This document shows, in pieces, positions 11,232 to 24,849 of a stretch of DNA of 64,000 nt. The notes under the pieces are model-generated. The model ran no database searches and was not told the DNA's origin. It worked only from the letters and a program-made list of their open reading frames with translations. The translations under genes were made by a program, and so were the position numbers. Source of the stretch: Nepenthes gracilis (Eukaryota; Streptophyta; Magnoliopsida; Caryophyllales; Nepenthaceae); assembly GCA_033239525.1 (NCBI GenBank), contig BSYO01000008.1, positions 8,986,150-9,050,149 of the forward strand, read 5' to 3'. Position 1 is the first letter of the stretch. Every line of letters starts with the position of its first letter.

Positions 11232-11499
11232 GATCAGAGCTAGGGTTTTCTTCTGCGGAATAAGGAAAACGAAGAAATGAAGGAAGGCGCAGATAATTCA
11301 AAATAAAACAAGCGGACTATTTAAAAACCTGTATGAACACAAAAACAGCCTCGAAAGCGTGCACCATCATTACCACCGCGTGTCGCTTCCCCAAAATTGG
11401 ACTAACGAATCAGATCTTTCGGCTCATTAAATATTGGGATCCTAAACATACCGTATGAAGATACGTGGCACACTTTTCTGATAGGATGGTTAGTAGCCA

Positions 11500-12690
11500 A
11501 CGCTTCCTTCTCCAAGTTGCTAGATAATTTCTCAAAAATGATCAACAAATCCGATCAACGTTTTGGAAGTACTCAAGGCTCCTGTTCAGACGGGTAACGA
11601 CTTCGTCAGCAAAAATAAGCACATCCAATCATGAACTTACTGGAGGTTAGAATCCAGACCACCCGCCAGAATCCAGACCACCGGCATGGGGGACTAGTGA
11701 TAGATAGGCACATAGTAGGCAGGCCCAATAAAAAAACGGCCCAAAGTTCAGAAAAGCCCAGGCGCGTGTTAGACGGTCAACGCTAGCATTGACCACACAA
11801 AGCGTCAACCAGGCGGCCAATGCGCTCCCTCAAGATGGCCAACATTCCTGTTGATCGAAAGTATTGTAGTAGCAGGCCGTGAAAAGACATAAAACCTAAT
11901 GTCGGTCATGCCCAGTTTGGCGGATGTTTTCGTACACGACAAGCAACGATAATTTCCCTAATTTCATGCCTTCCTTGAAGCCAATCTCCTCTAAAGAAGG
12001 CATCAACTGATTCAGCGCCCTTCCCATGAGGAAGGTACCAAATTCTCTCCTCCTGCCTACGATGGTGCCTAATGGTAACAAAGTATAGAAGGAAGGTAAA
12101 TAATCTGGAGACCCGTTACCCACTTAGAAAGGAAATGATCATATCAGATTGTATCAATCAAGCCTTCATTCTCAAGGAAGGTCGCCCAACACGAGGCAGG
12201 GATCACGCTTTCTTGGCCAAGGAAGGTCGCCCTCCCCACCGTCTATATAACCCCGCAGAGTCGCCACTCTGCAGGACATGATCTGTGACACAAATACAAA
12301 CTCAAAAATATAACGCAGTGCTACTACAAAAATCCTTGACCATACTTACGCTCGTACCTAAGCGAACAATCGCTTACTTTGCCAATCCCACTCCAAGCCT
12401 TCAGATTCCAGAGACTTCGCCCGCTCTCTGAGATCCGTCCGTCTAAGCTTCCATGCTTTCAGTACGTAACTTCCAACTCGTTCCTTGCGAACATCAAGTC
12501 GAAAAATTATACTCTTGACGAGTCATGGAAACATCTCTTACATCTATCGGCCAACACTCCCACCAATCTTAATCTCGCTCCCTATCTCTTTTTACTTATC
12601 AATTTACCTTCTTGAAATTAGAAGGCTTGTTGCTGACTGGAGCGTCGGAGTGTTTTCGGTGGGACAACATCCCGCCGACACCTGACCTCT
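11500..12690 (+). mobile_element. 3' end of a Tat-lineage Ty3/gypsy element: polypurine tract plus LTR
   Basis: A polypurine tract (ATGGGGGACTAG, 11686-11697) precedes an LTR starting TGATAGATAGGC at 11698. The LTR has a TATA box (TCTATATAACC, about 12242) and the typical Tat-LTR end (GGAGCGTCGGAGTG, about 12638-12651, then a GGTGGGACAACATCCCGCC block). 11500-11685 is short internal sequence. No coding domain or second LTR is present. The right limit is approximate because the CA end is unclear. Confidence 0.7.
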
Positions 12691-13539
12691 TGTTTATTGT
12701 AGTGGTGTGCGGGGTCCAGACTCGGTGAACGGAGCCGGATCCAAATGATCAAGTGAATCCGAATCTGTTCGAAGTCGGATTCAGGTACGCATCAGGTTTA
12801 TGTTGAATTCCTAAAATCTTAACATAAATAATTTTTATGTCACAAATTTCTACTTTTGAGTTTTTGTGTGTCAACAATTTCTACACTGCTGTTCTTGAAT
12901 GTCATACATTTGTAAGAAAAGTTATAAAATTTTTAATCCGACTTGATAAAAATAATTAGTTTCTCTACTATGAAAAAAATATATATTTATATTTTGTGTA
13001 GAGTTCAATTTTGACTATATAAAAATCACTGTAAAGAATTAATTAAGTATATTCAGACATATTTTATTTTATTATTTATAAATTAAAGGTTAAATTTAAT
13101 TTTTATGGGTTATTATTTAACCCTAACTATAAAAAAAAATATGTACTCAGCTTATCAACGAGTTGTGAATAGTGCTTATGACCTTAGACTATGTCAAAAT
13201 AATTATAATTTAAATTTTGATATTTGACTATTGTTGGTTAAATTATTATTAATCCTTAGTTTTTATATGTTAGTACGATTTTGGTATACTTTATGTCTCC
13301 ATACCTATTATTTGATATTCACATATTATAAGATTTTAAGTACTTATATACTTTTCGCATGATTTTTGCATTTGTATAGCTTTTAGATATGTTTGGGTTA
13401 TTCATATACTTTTTTTTTTTTTGAAAATTGATATTAGTATTTCAAAATTTGATCATGATATCGTCCTTCACATGTTTCGTTCTATATATATCTATATATA
13501 GATGTACATATACTTTATTGAGACTGTATTTATAGTGAA
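12690..13539. other. AT-rich stretch, no gene
   Basis: No ORF or family match. 12706-12730 (GGTCCAGACTCGGTGAACGG) weakly resembles the start of the right LTR of element A (GATCCAGATTAGTGAACGAA at about 23315). It may therefore be the outer tip of element A's left LTR, separated from the rest by an AT-rich insertion. A TATATATC/TATATAGA palindrome lies near 13485-13502. Confidence 0.4.
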
Positions 13540-13876
13540 AAGCATCATTTGGTAACCAAAACCCTAAATTAATACCTAGGTGTTATGTCTTTTTGATTAT
13601 GAGGGGCATTATTTGTACATATAATTGCCACCTTTAATTAATAATTGGATTGTATGGTTTTTGACCATTGAAACGATGTTGTAACCGTCTGAAATTGTCC
13701 ATTGATTATTTATTATTGCACTTTCAATATTGGGCAGTTGAATCACGTCTCTTGGATTAGTTGTCATTCCCTTTGTCTCATAGGATCAAAGAGTTTTCTA
13801 TTGGGTTATCTTTACTTAGGCATTTTTATCTTTCCTCACATTGGATTTGGCCGCCCTGTTATTGTCATACCTATCA
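13540..13876 (-). repeat. 3' LTR of element A (partial)
   Basis: Aligns with about 23720-24092, sharing CTAAATTAAT, TTATGAGG, TTTAATTAAT and AACGATGT blocks. It ends ATACCTATCA directly beside the polypurine tract. The outer half is not recognisable. Confidence 0.75.
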
Positions 13877-14319
13877 CTAGCCCTATATTAAAATGTTTGA
13901 ATTTTTAACTCCTAGTATGTTCACAATGGTATGCCAGCTATAGACCTGCCATACGTTCTCTGTTTGCTAAATATTCTACTAATTTGATATCTTATTTTGA
14001 CAAGATTTGATTTGATTCCCTGCCATCAATTTTGAAATGTGTTATCTTCTCGGATTAAATGCTTGTTGGTTATCTCTCTTGGTTATAAATTGCATGGCTT
14101 TTTGTGCTTTACATCACAAAGCATCTTTTGCCTGCCAAGTGGTATGACTATTCGGAACTAACATGGAGCTTTTACTACCACAAGTTAGAGTCAATTGGAG
14201 TTCTTCTCTAATATTTGAAGTTAAGATCCGAAGATGAGCTTGAAGTCTACCTTAGTTACTCTCTTTTATATGGGAATCAGAATTAGTTTTCATCATTTAC
14301 GTTCATTCCAAAACCAAGC

Positions 14320-14640
14320 ATTCATTGTTGTTGCAATGTCCCAGGATTTGGCAGGAGGTTTGCACCTCTCCCCATCTGTGTCAAGCAGTACTTAAAGTAC
14401 TGTCTCTGTACCTTTCTAGGGAGAGTTTTATTTTTTTTAGCCTTCCCATTTAGAAAATGTATTGTTCTAAAAGGAGTTGCTATTATTTCTCTGGGGAGAG
14501 CTTTCTGCTCCCTCCCCATCTGAAACAGCTAGTTCTTGGAGTACTGCTAACGTTTCTGAGTTGAGAGCTTTGTTTTTTTTTGTCTGTCCCAAGGCTGGCC
14601 TATGTGTTATATCGGTGCCCTTTATCTTGTTGGTCCTTGT
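14320..14640. repeat. Imperfect 144-bp tandem duplication inside element A
   Basis: CTCCCCATCTG occurs at 14368 and 14512, each followed by a CAG..AGTACT block and later a GAGAG..TTTTTTTT segment and TTCCCA/GTCCCA. It lies in the untranslated spacer between the 3' LTR and the accessory ORF. The 14322-14836 ORFs are by-products. Confidence 0.6.
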
Positions 14641-15253
14641 GGACATGATTGAGGAGTATGTTCCCAAGTTGGTTGGACTACAACACTCGGATTTCAACTC
14701 AATATATTATTTATCCTATTCCGAGTTATACTTTTACTATTGTAAATTTGTATGTTATGAAAAGAATTCAATGAATGGAACTACCCAAATATTGTTTGTC
14801 TTCAGTACATGGATTCAGTATTCTTGTATAAGTTAAAGTGCTTGTATTTTATTTTTTACCGTATAATTTTGACAATCTGACAACTTAGATCACTAATAAT
14901 TCAGTCTTCTAACAATTCATCTTATAATAATATATTCTGAATCCTCGATTAGGCATCTATGATTTAATTGAATTAGTCTCGAGTGTGTTAGGGTCATTCG
15001 TTGCTTGTCTGCTGCCTTGGAAAACGATGTGTCATGGTATTATAACTTGGGCTGCACTAGAGATTCATCAATCTAGGCATCAAAGCCATTAGCTATCTCT
15101 GCTGCTGCGTTGGGAGGCGTGGCATCAAGTCATCATTACTAACATAGAGAAATTGATGTGTTGCAACACTCTACTGTGTGGGCACATATCTGGCCATTAT
15201 GGGGACATGCCTTTTTAGTGTCCTTAAAGGATGTTCCTGGGCCAAGATGTTGG

Positions 15254-15262
15254 CTATTTAAA
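15254..15262 (+). promoter_or_regulatory. TATA-like box of the element A antisense unit
   Basis: CTATTTAAA, 79 bp upstream of the ORF's ATG (15341). The identical 9-mer precedes both accessory ORFs of element B at similar distance. Confidence 0.6.
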
Positions 15263-15340
15263 TTCTAGCCCATTGCCGCTTCTACACTTATTCATTTCTT
15301 GCATCACGCTATCTTAGCTTGCTTTTTCCTTATCGTTTCC

Positions 15341-17000
15341 ATGGCTTCCCGAGCAATTTCGAAGAGTGTCGGTACGATCCAATTCATCATCACTTGCAAT
15401 GTTGTGGACACTATGTATGGGAAGTATAATATTCCCGCTTCTGTTTTATACATAACGTTCGAGGCTGATGATAGAGCCTGTGCTCATCGGTTCAACTTCA
15501 TTACTATTTACGAGGCCCATATAAAGAAAACCCTTCATGCTCCTTTTGCGAAAGAGCGATACAGGTAGAGTTAATTCTGGCTACTTCGAAGATGCCCTAG
15601 ACAGAAAGGAGTGCATGGATCAGTCATTGACAGAGCTTATTGAGGAGAGTGTCGTTACTTTTCGAAGGATGGGAACTTGGCTAACCCAGAAGGCATTCGC
15701 CAATGTCATGTGGGATGTTAGAATGGAAGGGGAGGATGCCGCTGTCATACCTTTTCGTCAAATCAAAAGAAAGTTGGGAGAACTCTTCATCTAGGATTCT
15801 CATATTAAGGCGGTTGGCATGACAATTCCTTCTACTTTCTCGTTCGATTATGAGCAAGTCTTGGATGAAGCCTATGAAAAGATAATTATAGAACATGCCG
15901 GCGAGTCAGTGCGGAGACTAGGTTCCATTTATTTTCCTTCGGTTTTCCCAATTTTTGAAGAGGCGATCGGATTTTCTGAGGGTGGTGAGGCTCCATTACT
16001 CACTCCTTTAAGAATAAATGACCCCATGGCCAGCAGATCAAGTAAACTAATTGATGCCCTATTCGTGGCAGAGTACGGAATCCTAATTTTTGTTAGCTCA
16101 TCATCTGATGCGTTGGCGAAGCATCTTAATAACAATCCGGTAGCTGAAGAATTTAATGATAATAATTCAGAGGCTATGATTGCAAAAGAGGTGCCTAGCC
16201 CTGAGGCTTCGGCGTTCGAGTTCTCGGAGGTTTTGGGTGTTTCTCTTTTTCCTCCTTGGTTTGAGGTCCCTCTTTATAGCCATGTATTGCCTCAATTATG
16301 GTGGAGGTCCTATCCATATTTGGGCTTAAGGCTTCTCTTGGTTTATCTTCTCATGAGAGATCGATTCCCATTGAGGTACCATTTGTCGACTCCCTTGGCT
16401 TCTGATTGTTCTTTTTGTTTCTGTTATATATGACTGGCCATTGTAATTTATAGTCATAGGAATTGATACGTTTGGTGACAAGATAACTGTACCAACAAGA
16501 TGCTGAAAATTTTCACCTATCCTAATTGCTTTCCGATCCTACGATTCTTAGGAAAATAGAGATTGATGTTGATGGTGCCATTGTCGAGGCTCAGCAAAGT
16601 CGAGATCGGGCCATTTTCTTCTATCCGAAGTTATTCGAGTGGCTGGCGAGATCCCAAGAGCTCTTTAAAGAAAAATCCTTAGCCCTGAATCTAGCCGCTT
16701 CACTAGAGGATAAGCTCTAAGAGGTCGAGCAGCAATTTGCAAATCTTTGAATCACGTGCGCCCGACTCGAAGGAGAGATGAGGACTTGTCCCCATCTTGA
16801 AGAAGTTAGATCTACCCTAGAAGATAGATTCTGGGATGGTTTTCATAGCTGCAGGCGGATTGTGTTTTTAGTCACTCCCGACTTTCCACTGGGTTACCTT
16901 AATCCGAGAAATTTTAGAGCTCCTTATCATTTTGACTTAACTGATTTTTCAAAGACAAGTAGGGAGCCTTCAGCAAGATCACCAGGGTGCTCCTAACCTT
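15341..17000 (+). pseudogene. Element A accessory ORF, gypsy-type putative transposase plus coiled coil (broken)
   Basis: Lies on the strand opposite to gag-pol. It starts MASRAISKSVGTI. About 15420-15540 reads 'Y.IPASVLYITFEADDRACAHR.NFITIYEAHIKK', which matches in pattern the element B ORF (VDYGLPSDW ... GFIMVYEHHLRGGF). Frameshifts near 15545 and stops near 15793 lead to a second frame (RRMGTWLTQKAF, IPFRQIKRKLGELF, TFSFDYEQVLDEAYEK), an acidic Ser-rich stretch, and from about 16540 a Leu/Glu-rich coiled coil (SQELFKEKSLALNLAASLED). AATAAA lies at 17150-17155. The function of this family is unknown and the molecular role is not inferable. Confidence 0.7.
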
Positions 17001-17700
17001 AGGATGATCATTATGTTCAAGTATAGGCCATCGTCAGTATTTTATAATCTCTTGATGGATGTTTCTAATCTCATTTTTTTAAATATCGATTTATCAACAA
17101 ATCAGTTAGGTCATTTTGATCATTGTCACTGATTTTTTTATTTATATTGAATAAAATGCTCAACATTTATTTTGTTTGTCATTAAGTGTTGTTGCTATTA
17201 TTGCTCGACTTGGTTGATTGTATTTGTCTTGTTATACTCATTGCTGTGAGAGGACATTATAATACTCATGTTGGAAAAGCCTCTTTGTGGCCGACAAGGT
17301 TTCGTTGCAGTAGTTGTCAGGTTTTGATGGAGCCTAGACCGTTGGTTGCACTAATCAGATGGTGTTCATCCCTGTTAAGTCCCCTAAGTTTTTTTATATT
17401 TTGATTGCTTTAGGGAGGGATAGACCTTTGTCTGATAGCTCCTCGAGTTGTTGTGTTCGTTCCCGTTTAGGCTACTTGGTTGATTGGACCGAGGTTTTGA
17501 GTTTGACATCATTTGGGTTGCTCGGTTGTTTGGACCAAGATTTTGACTGTTCTTTTTGTAGGCCTATTACAGGTGAAAGTTTTTTTCTTGACATAGGGTC
17601 AGTCTAGGCTATTAGATTTATGCAATAACAAACATGCACTCACATGAGTAGCATAATAATTGAGTGACATTTTTATTAATTAAAATATGAGAACATCATA
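17001..17700. other. Element A spacer between accessory ORF and pol
   Basis: No coding region. Contains the AATAAA at 17150-17155 that could end the antisense transcript. ORFs at 17186-17607 are hydrophobic, low-complexity by-products. Confidence 0.6.
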
Positions 17701-17739
17701 CACGCAATCTTTGTCATGTATAAAATTTACCTATGGTCG

Positions 17740-20700
17740 GTGGAGGTTTATTGGTAGTATCTCTTGAAGTGGATAATATTCCATGTTGTTGGGATCAATT
17801 TTTCATTTTGGGTGCATAGCTTGTATACACCGTTTCGAAGAATTATGAAAATTAGGAATTGTCCATCCTAGTTAGGGGACAGTTTATTCCTATCGGTGAT
17901 TTTGCGTGTTACCTATATACTTCACAGGACTCAACCCCACCCCTCACCTGAAATTGACAAGCTTTTACTTTTTTTTTTATTATAATACTGAGTGATTCAT
18001 TATTACTAAGTCATCGTGCACTGCCTTGGTGCATCTTGGCCTTCCTCGAGTAAGTCAAAATATTCTTTGAGTTGTTAGGAATTGCTTTGAGGGTTAAAGC
18101 TTTCTAGTCTGAGGTTGTCTAAATAGATCTCCATTGAGATAACCGCTTCAATCCCGTAATACAAATTGAATAGCATTTCCCATGTAGGTTCCCTTGGTGT
18201 TGTCCAATAGGACTATAGTACGGATGGTAGCTTATCCGCCTATGAGCCCCTTACATATTTTAGTTTTGTTTTCAACTCGTGTAGTAGCGTTTGATTTATT
18301 ACTTCTACCCGCCTGTTCGTTTGTGGATAGGCTGCGGAAGTGTAAACCAATCGAATTTCTAAATTCGTGTAGTAGTTGGTGAATATCTTGTTATTGAATT
18401 TGATTCTATTGTCAATCACTATAACCTCAAAAATCCCAAAACTGTATATGATGCTCTACTAAACAAACTCTGTTGCGTTCTGTTTGGTTATTCATGCTAG
18501 TGGAGGCACCTCTATCCATTTTATGAAGTAGTCAATGCCAACTATGATGAATTTTTTTTTATCCAGATATAATTTGCAATGAGCCTAATATGTCAAACTC
18601 CCACTGTGTGAACAATGAGGGTAATGATAGGGCTTGCAATTCTATGTGTGGCCGCTGAGGAACGTTGCTGTAGATCTGATAGTTTTTATACTTTTTTACG
18701 AATCCCATGGCATCTCGCTTCATTATTGGAAAATAGTAACCATATCTCATGACTTTGAATGCCAAATTTTTACCCCCTACGTGTGACCTACAAATGTCGA
18801 GATGTAATTCGCACTGCACGTAGTCAGGGTTTTATGGCGTTAGATACCACATATAGGGATAGAGTATCCTCATTGGTACAGTCTCTCTTCCATAGGGTGT
18901 ACTGGCCTACTGTCTTTTTTATGTAATTGGCATTGTTTGGGTTTTTAACAGAAATCCTCATCTAGGTATTTTTTATACATAGTCATCTAGGTATTACGTC
19001 TAAGATTTGAAATATGTTTATTTCCAGGACTTCTATGCTCAAAGTTGCAAGGACTTCTCAAATATCTTGAGCATATTACTTAGGATTATTGGTTGCTATT
19101 ATTTTTACTAGCTGATCTGCCTTTCAATTATCTTCTCTCGGGATATGGAATATTTTCACCTTGTCGAACGCCTCAATCAAGTGCTTTGCTCTAGCAAGAT
19201 ATCTTGTGAGCAATGGGTTGGACAATTCAAAATTCCTGATGACTTGATTGATGATCTGCTCTAAGTTGCTATGGATGATCATGTCTTTTGCCAATCATTT
19301 CTTTGCTAGCCTGAGTGCGACCAATAAGGCTTTGTACTCAGCGACATTATTGGTGGCCAAAAATTCAAGTGTCGTTGAATATTTTATCTTTGACCCATCT
19401 GAAATTCTCAAGACCATACTTGCTTTGCTCATTGATTGGGATGATGACCCATCCACATGCAAGATCCAAGTTAGTGCCTCCTCTTGATGACGGGTGTCTT
19501 CACTTATATTAATGTCATCTGGAATCGGGGTCATCATTTTAATTATTTAATCCACAAGGGCTTAACCTTTTATGGTCTATCATAGTTGAAATTTCATATC
19601 AAACTCACCCAATTTGATGGTATATTTGATCAATTATTCGGACATGTTGGGTATCTGTATAATCCTTGTTAGTAGTTGGTCTGTTAGAAGAATAATTTTT
19701 ATGCTTGGAAGTACAATTGTAACTTTTTGATAGAGTAGACCAATGCTAGAGCGATCCATTCGGTGTGCGTGTAACGATTCTCTGTGTTTGTTAGGATTTT
19801 ATTGACACAGTGGGTAACGAGTCTTGGTCGCTGTATCTTAGATTCTTACCCGATCAAGACCGACCTTAGAGTTGCGTCAGATATCGCCAAATAGAAGTAT
19901 AACTTCTTACCTTCTTTCGAAGAGGTCAAGAGACGAGGATTGGCGAGGTATTCCTTCAATTCTTGGATGGCTATTTGGTAGTCTGTTGTCCACTGGAAAC
20001 CATTTGCATTATTTCTTTCAGGGCCTTTAAGAAAGGAAGATATTTTTTTGTTGACTTTACCAAGTAACGGGAGAGTGCTGCGAGTCTTCTGATTAGCCTC
20101 TGAATCTCTTTTATAGTTCGAGGCAAGTTTAAGTCCATGATGGTTTTTATCCTTTTGGGATTCACTTTGATTCCTCACTGATACATGATAAAGTCAAGGA
20201 ACTTTTTAGACGTTACTTCGAACATGTACTTTATTGGATTTAGCTTTATCCGATGCACTCGAATCACCTTCAAAGCTTCTTCGAGATCGCAAATATGGTT
20301 GTCAGTTTCTACACTTTTGAAGAGTATGTCATTCACATATACCTTTATATTTCAACCGATTTGCACCTCAAATATTTTATTTACGAACCTTTGGTATGTA
20401 ACTCCCACGTTTTTTAGACTGAGGGATATAACTTTGTAGCAATATGTGTCCTAGTCATTCACGAAAGAAGTTATTCTTCATCATTGGGATTTATTTAGAT
20501 TTAGTTATAGCTTGAATTGGCATCCATGAAGTATGATAGCTTGTATCCAAATGTCGAGTCTACTAACAAGTAATTTTGGGTAATGAAAAATTATCTTTCG
20601 GACATACTTTATTTATATCAGTAAAGTTGACTGACATCTGCTATTTTTTATTACTTTTTTTCACAAAACCTACATTTGATAACCAATTTGGATACTGGAC

Positions 20701-21690
20701 CTTCTTTATAAAGACTGTGTCGAGTAACTTTTTGACTTCTTCTCTTTTGGTAATCAGTTTCTCGATAGAATGGTTTCTCCACTTTTACCTAACGGGCTTG
20801 TGATTAGGGTTAAGGTTCAACTTGTGGACTTTTATCTCTGTAAGAATCCTTGGCAGGCTAGTGGGGGTCGATGCAAAAATATTGAAATTGTGCCATAGAA
20901 AAGTCAACAGTCATCGATGCAAGTGTTCTTATAGAGAGCTCCTGATCTGAACACATTTCTTAAGCTTGTTCGAATCTACTGGAATCTGATCGGTCAACTC
21001 ACTGGAATGACCTTACTATAGCATTGCTTCATTTTGGAGGGCTAAGTCTTCAATTGACAGATTTACAATCGCCTAATTGACCTGTGATAGGTAGCATATT
21101 CGGCCAGTGATCTGGTCACCTACGACTTCTCCTATTCTACATGTTGTCATAAATTTTATCTTAAGATGTGGAATCAATGTCACTTCTCTAAATATAATTA
21201 AGTCCAAGGATAACATTATAGACCGAAGGTAGGTCAACTATCAAAAACATGAACATGCATGCCGCTATCTTTGGATATGTTCCTTATGTGACTTCCAGTT
21301 GAATGGTTCTCTGGACCGAAACGGGTTTGTTTTCTTGTCCATATAGGGGTTTCTATGTTGGTCTCATTTAGTCATTTTTCAATTTGAGTTTAAAATAGAT
21401 ATCAAGGCACGGAAAATTTTTTGAACTTTTATTATTGATAATGACTCGTTTCAATTGATAATCAATGGTATAATCCAAAACAAGTGTAGATATAATAAGA
21501 GGATTGAAATGAGTTATTATATGAGTTATATCATCGTTACTTAAATTAATGACATCATTTTTAACTACCATCTTTTATCCTTTGCTACTAGAAGTCTTCT
21601 CGGGGTGGTCTCTTATCTGTAGGTGGTCTCATTGACACCATGTTAACCACTCTGGTGGTAACCTGATTGCATGGCTGCTCTTGTTGCCCC
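17740..21690 (-). pseudogene. Element A pol: protease, RT, RNase H, integrase (degenerate)
   Basis: Order on the - strand, right to left: protease region (about 21000-21600), reverse transcriptase (about 20200-20830), RT connection and RNase H (19560-20200; ORF 19846-20178 includes TIKEIQRLIRRLAALSRYL), a second RNase H-like archaeal-type fold (19295-19537, TWILHVDGSSSQSMSKASMV), H2C2 zinc finger of integrase (18559-18819, HVGGKNLAFKVMRYGYYFP), integrase core (about 18160-18560) and C-terminal domain (about 17750-17930). Every block has a counterpart in element B in the same order. Many stops. Confidence 0.85.
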
Positions 21691-21699
21691 AACTCATCG

Positions 21700-23238
21700 T
21701 CATTTGTTCTCTCAGAGGCTTACCCCGGGTCTATCAAGAACTTATTGAGGAACCCTTTCTAGACGACATCCTCAATTTCTTTCCGTAGAGTCCGACAATC
21801 GTCAGTGCTATGACCTAGAAATCAATGGTAGAAACGGTACTTCGACTGTTTTCCTCATTTTTGATTTTTGGGCTACTTCAAGAACTTTTTGCCCCGGATC
21901 TAAATGAGGATGTTCATTTGAATATTGTTCAACAAAGTTAGGTTCAGTGGCCTAAACACTATTTGGACACTAAGTTATGTTCTCAGCTATTTTCTAGGAT
22001 CTAAGGTGTTAGAGTTATTGCCGTTCTTCTTCTTCCCGCTTGTCGATCTTGGATGGTGGTCTGTTCCTTTAACCTCTTCATTTCATTAGCTTCTTTGGTA
22101 GTGATGCACACACAGGTGATGGTCTCCATCTCAAAAATAGTTTTGGCTTTTGTTGGACAAGGTGTTTGAAGAAGTCACCCGGCTACACGGTCGGCGTGAA
22201 GGAGCTTAGGTTCACCTCGTTGGTTAGCTTTTATATCCTACGAGTCTTTGCGTTGAATAGGGATGAAAACTGTTTCAGACTTTTATTTGGCCCTTATCGG
22301 ATGTGGATAAGGTGTCACGACTACTTTTCCTCCCTTCGAATGGAAGCGAATTGTGACAGGAAGTTGTCTATGAGTTCTTTGAATGTTTTGATTGAATTTA
22401 GTTGTAACTAATAAAATCAAATCTGAGCACTTCCTTTGAGGGTCAGAGGAAAGCAGAGACGCAAGACTGCGTTATCTAAGCCTTGGAATCTTAGAAGAGC
22501 GTAGAAGTGATTCAAATGATTCATTGGATCAAAACTTCTATCGTAGCGTGCCACAATCGTCATTTTGAATTTGCAAGGGAGTGGCTGCATCCAAATCTCA
22601 TTCGTGAATGATGAACTTCCCAGATCAGCCGAGTGTCTATTAGCACTTTTTTTGAACAACTGTTGCTCAATTTTTTGAATTCTATTTTCTTCTTGGGAGG
22701 TGGATGCAATCCTCTTGGCATTAAGGAAGGTCCTCAACTTTTAGTGGTTTGGAGAGATGTGCTGGACCAACCAGCTACGGGCCCTCCTCGATAGGGTGCT
22801 ACATGAAACCCCTTCCTAGGATGAGGGCCACCAGTCATCTCAAAAACAATGTGAATTTCATTGCTTTTGGCTTTCACCCCATGTTCCAAAACTTAATTGG
22901 TCTTTCAATCAGGTTTGGGCCCCGTCACTTGTGGCCTTTTAATCCTTGAGGTTGTCAGGCCATGGTATCATCTCATTGGTGGATTGTTTCTTCCTCCGGA
23001 TCCCCTTTTTAGACGTTGAAGTTTGGGAGTTGGAGGAAGGATCCCCCAATGGGTGTCCCTTCAATTGGGTACAGATAGTCCGAAGGAGTTTGAACATTGT
23101 GTCTACTTAAACCGCTAGTGTCACTTTATTTATGTTTGTGGTCAAACAAGTATCTCTATGACTATCTAGTATTGGGTCGTTATCATATGAGATAATGTCT
23201 CTGGCTGATATACTTGTTTGAACCTTGGTGTTTACCAT
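21700..23238 (-). pseudogene. Element A gag (degenerate)
   Basis: ATG at 23236-23238 gives MVNTKVQTSISARD. Element B gag starts with the same MVNT. The capsid block (22417-22737) includes WMQPLPCKFKMTIVARYDRS and DPMNHLNHFYALLRFQG, matching element B's TQPLPSKFKMPVLEGYDGS and DPMDHLKCF. Downstream remnants at 21700-22400 cover the rest of the capsid and a zinc-knuckle region. Broken by stops. Confidence 0.8.
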
Positions 23239-23300
23239 GTCTATTTCTCACTTAATTGCTGTGTGGTTTGATGTTTGTTATTTTTCATAAATGGCGCCAA

Positions 23301-24092
23301 TTATACGTCTCAAAGATCCAGATTAGTGAACGAACTAGAGAGCTACTTTGCATGGATAACCGATCGATAGATCCAGTCTTCGTTACTCGAAATTTGGATC
23401 TTATACACCACAATAAAATAAACAAGATGTTAGAGGAATATTAGACTCGCGCTCTAGTATATCCTTTAAAGTTCAAGTCACTAATCTTTTTATTCGGATA
23501 AGTAAAATGAGAAGAAATAAATGTGAGAATGTAAGAAAATGGGGATTAAATGTTTTTGTTTGAAGGGCTATACCCCTTAGAATGCGCTCGAATGAGTGGG
23601 CGGTTTCGGAAGTGATGCACTTATTTAGAAGAGTGGCTGAATTTGTAATTTGTCTGGCTTTGTCTTTCTTGTCCTTTTTTTTTCTGTCCTCCGTCCGTCC
23701 CCTCTTTCTGTGAGGAAAATATTGTATTTATAGCAAGGATTATCATTTGATTGGTGAACCTCTAAATTAATGGCTAGACGTTACACCTATTCGGTTATGA
23801 GGAGTATTATTCGCATATGTAACTGCCGCTTTTAATTAATGATTAGACTTTACGGTTTCTAACAGTTGCAACGATGTGGTAACCGTTTGAAACTGTATAT
23901 TGATTATTCATTATTGCTCCTTTAATATTAGGTAGTTTGGGTCACGTCTTTTGGATCAGCCGTTGCGCCTTTTATTTCATGGGTTTAAAGATTTTTTTGT
24001 TGTATTGTCATTTTTTGGGCATTTTATCTTTCCTTGTGTTGGGTTCGGGATGGCCCGTAGATTGTTGTACCCGTAGATTATTGTACCGATCG
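23301..24092 (-). repeat. 5' LTR of element A, with Tat-type primer-binding site
   Basis: About 792 bp. On the - strand the LTR end is followed by TTGGCGCCAT (23291-23300), a close relative of the TTGGCGCCGTCTGTGGGAA site of Tat elements. The outer end (GTACCGATCG) corresponds to ATACCTATCA of the left LTR. Confidence 0.75.
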
Positions 24093-24811
24093 AAAGCTAA
24101 TATTCATTTTTACCTAATTTTTAGAATAATAAATTATCTCACGTTTGGTTATATGTTTTTTTGGTGATAATTATTCCTCAGGAGTAATAATATCATTTTT
24201 GTAGGATGATTTAAACCAACCCATCCTATCTGTATATTTATCTTCGCTTGTTTGGGATTAATAATCACACCCATTTCATTTTTTATTCCAACTTTATCCC
24301 ATTTTTGTTCTGCTTTATCCCACTTTGTCCAGGTCGGGTGTACCGTAGCCACAGCTATCCATGATAAAAACGGGTCTGGTTTAAGTCAGTGCATGGTTTT
24401 TTTTTTTTTTTTAGTTTAGGCATTTTTATTTTGAGAAATTGCATTTACATGAACAAATACCTACAAATTGTCCTTTTTTTCCTTGAATTTTTATACAATT
24501 AAAGTTATTTTGGCACGATGTATATATTAACGTATAACTTGAAACACGGTTAACTGAGCTTCCTATTTTGCACAGAATACAATCAATGCTGATATAAAAA
24601 TTGAGAATATAATTAAAAATCAAAACGTGAAGACATAATTAAAAATAAAGTAAAAAAGTTCAAACTATTTTTGGTATTTCTTTTTCTAATTTAAATTGTT
24701 TTATTATCTTAAGACAACTGAACTTGAACAACGAGAAGCCGAGTAACATTTCCCCTTTGAACACCAACTAGGAATAGACTGTCCAGTTCATAATATATTC
24801 TATTCACATTG
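24093..24811. other. AT-rich intergenic stretch
   Basis: No gene or recognisable element. Contains a T16 run (about 24397-24412) and TTATCCC/TTTATCCCA repeats near 24294-24328. Confidence 0.5.
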
Positions 24812-24849
24812 CCTTGTATTGGGACATTAGGTCACTCCCATGTGGGACT

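Larger units (their letters stand above)
13540..24092 (-). mobile_element. Element A: old Tat-lineage Ty3/gypsy retrotransposon
   Basis: Two related LTR segments (13540-13876 and 23301-24092) flank a - strand gag-pol pseudogene (about 17700-23238) and a + strand accessory ORF (15341-17000). The primer-binding site TTGGCGCCAT sits inside the right LTR (23291-23300). The polypurine tract AATATAGGGCTAG abuts the left LTR (13877-13889). The left LTR is truncated or interrupted before about 13540 and no target duplication could be assigned. Frequent stops in every domain show that it is much older than element B. Confidence 0.85.

Noticed and set aside
14322..14836. ORFs of 65-119 codons on both strands
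   Set aside because: Fall on a 144-bp tandem duplication in the untranslated spacer of element A; no domain.
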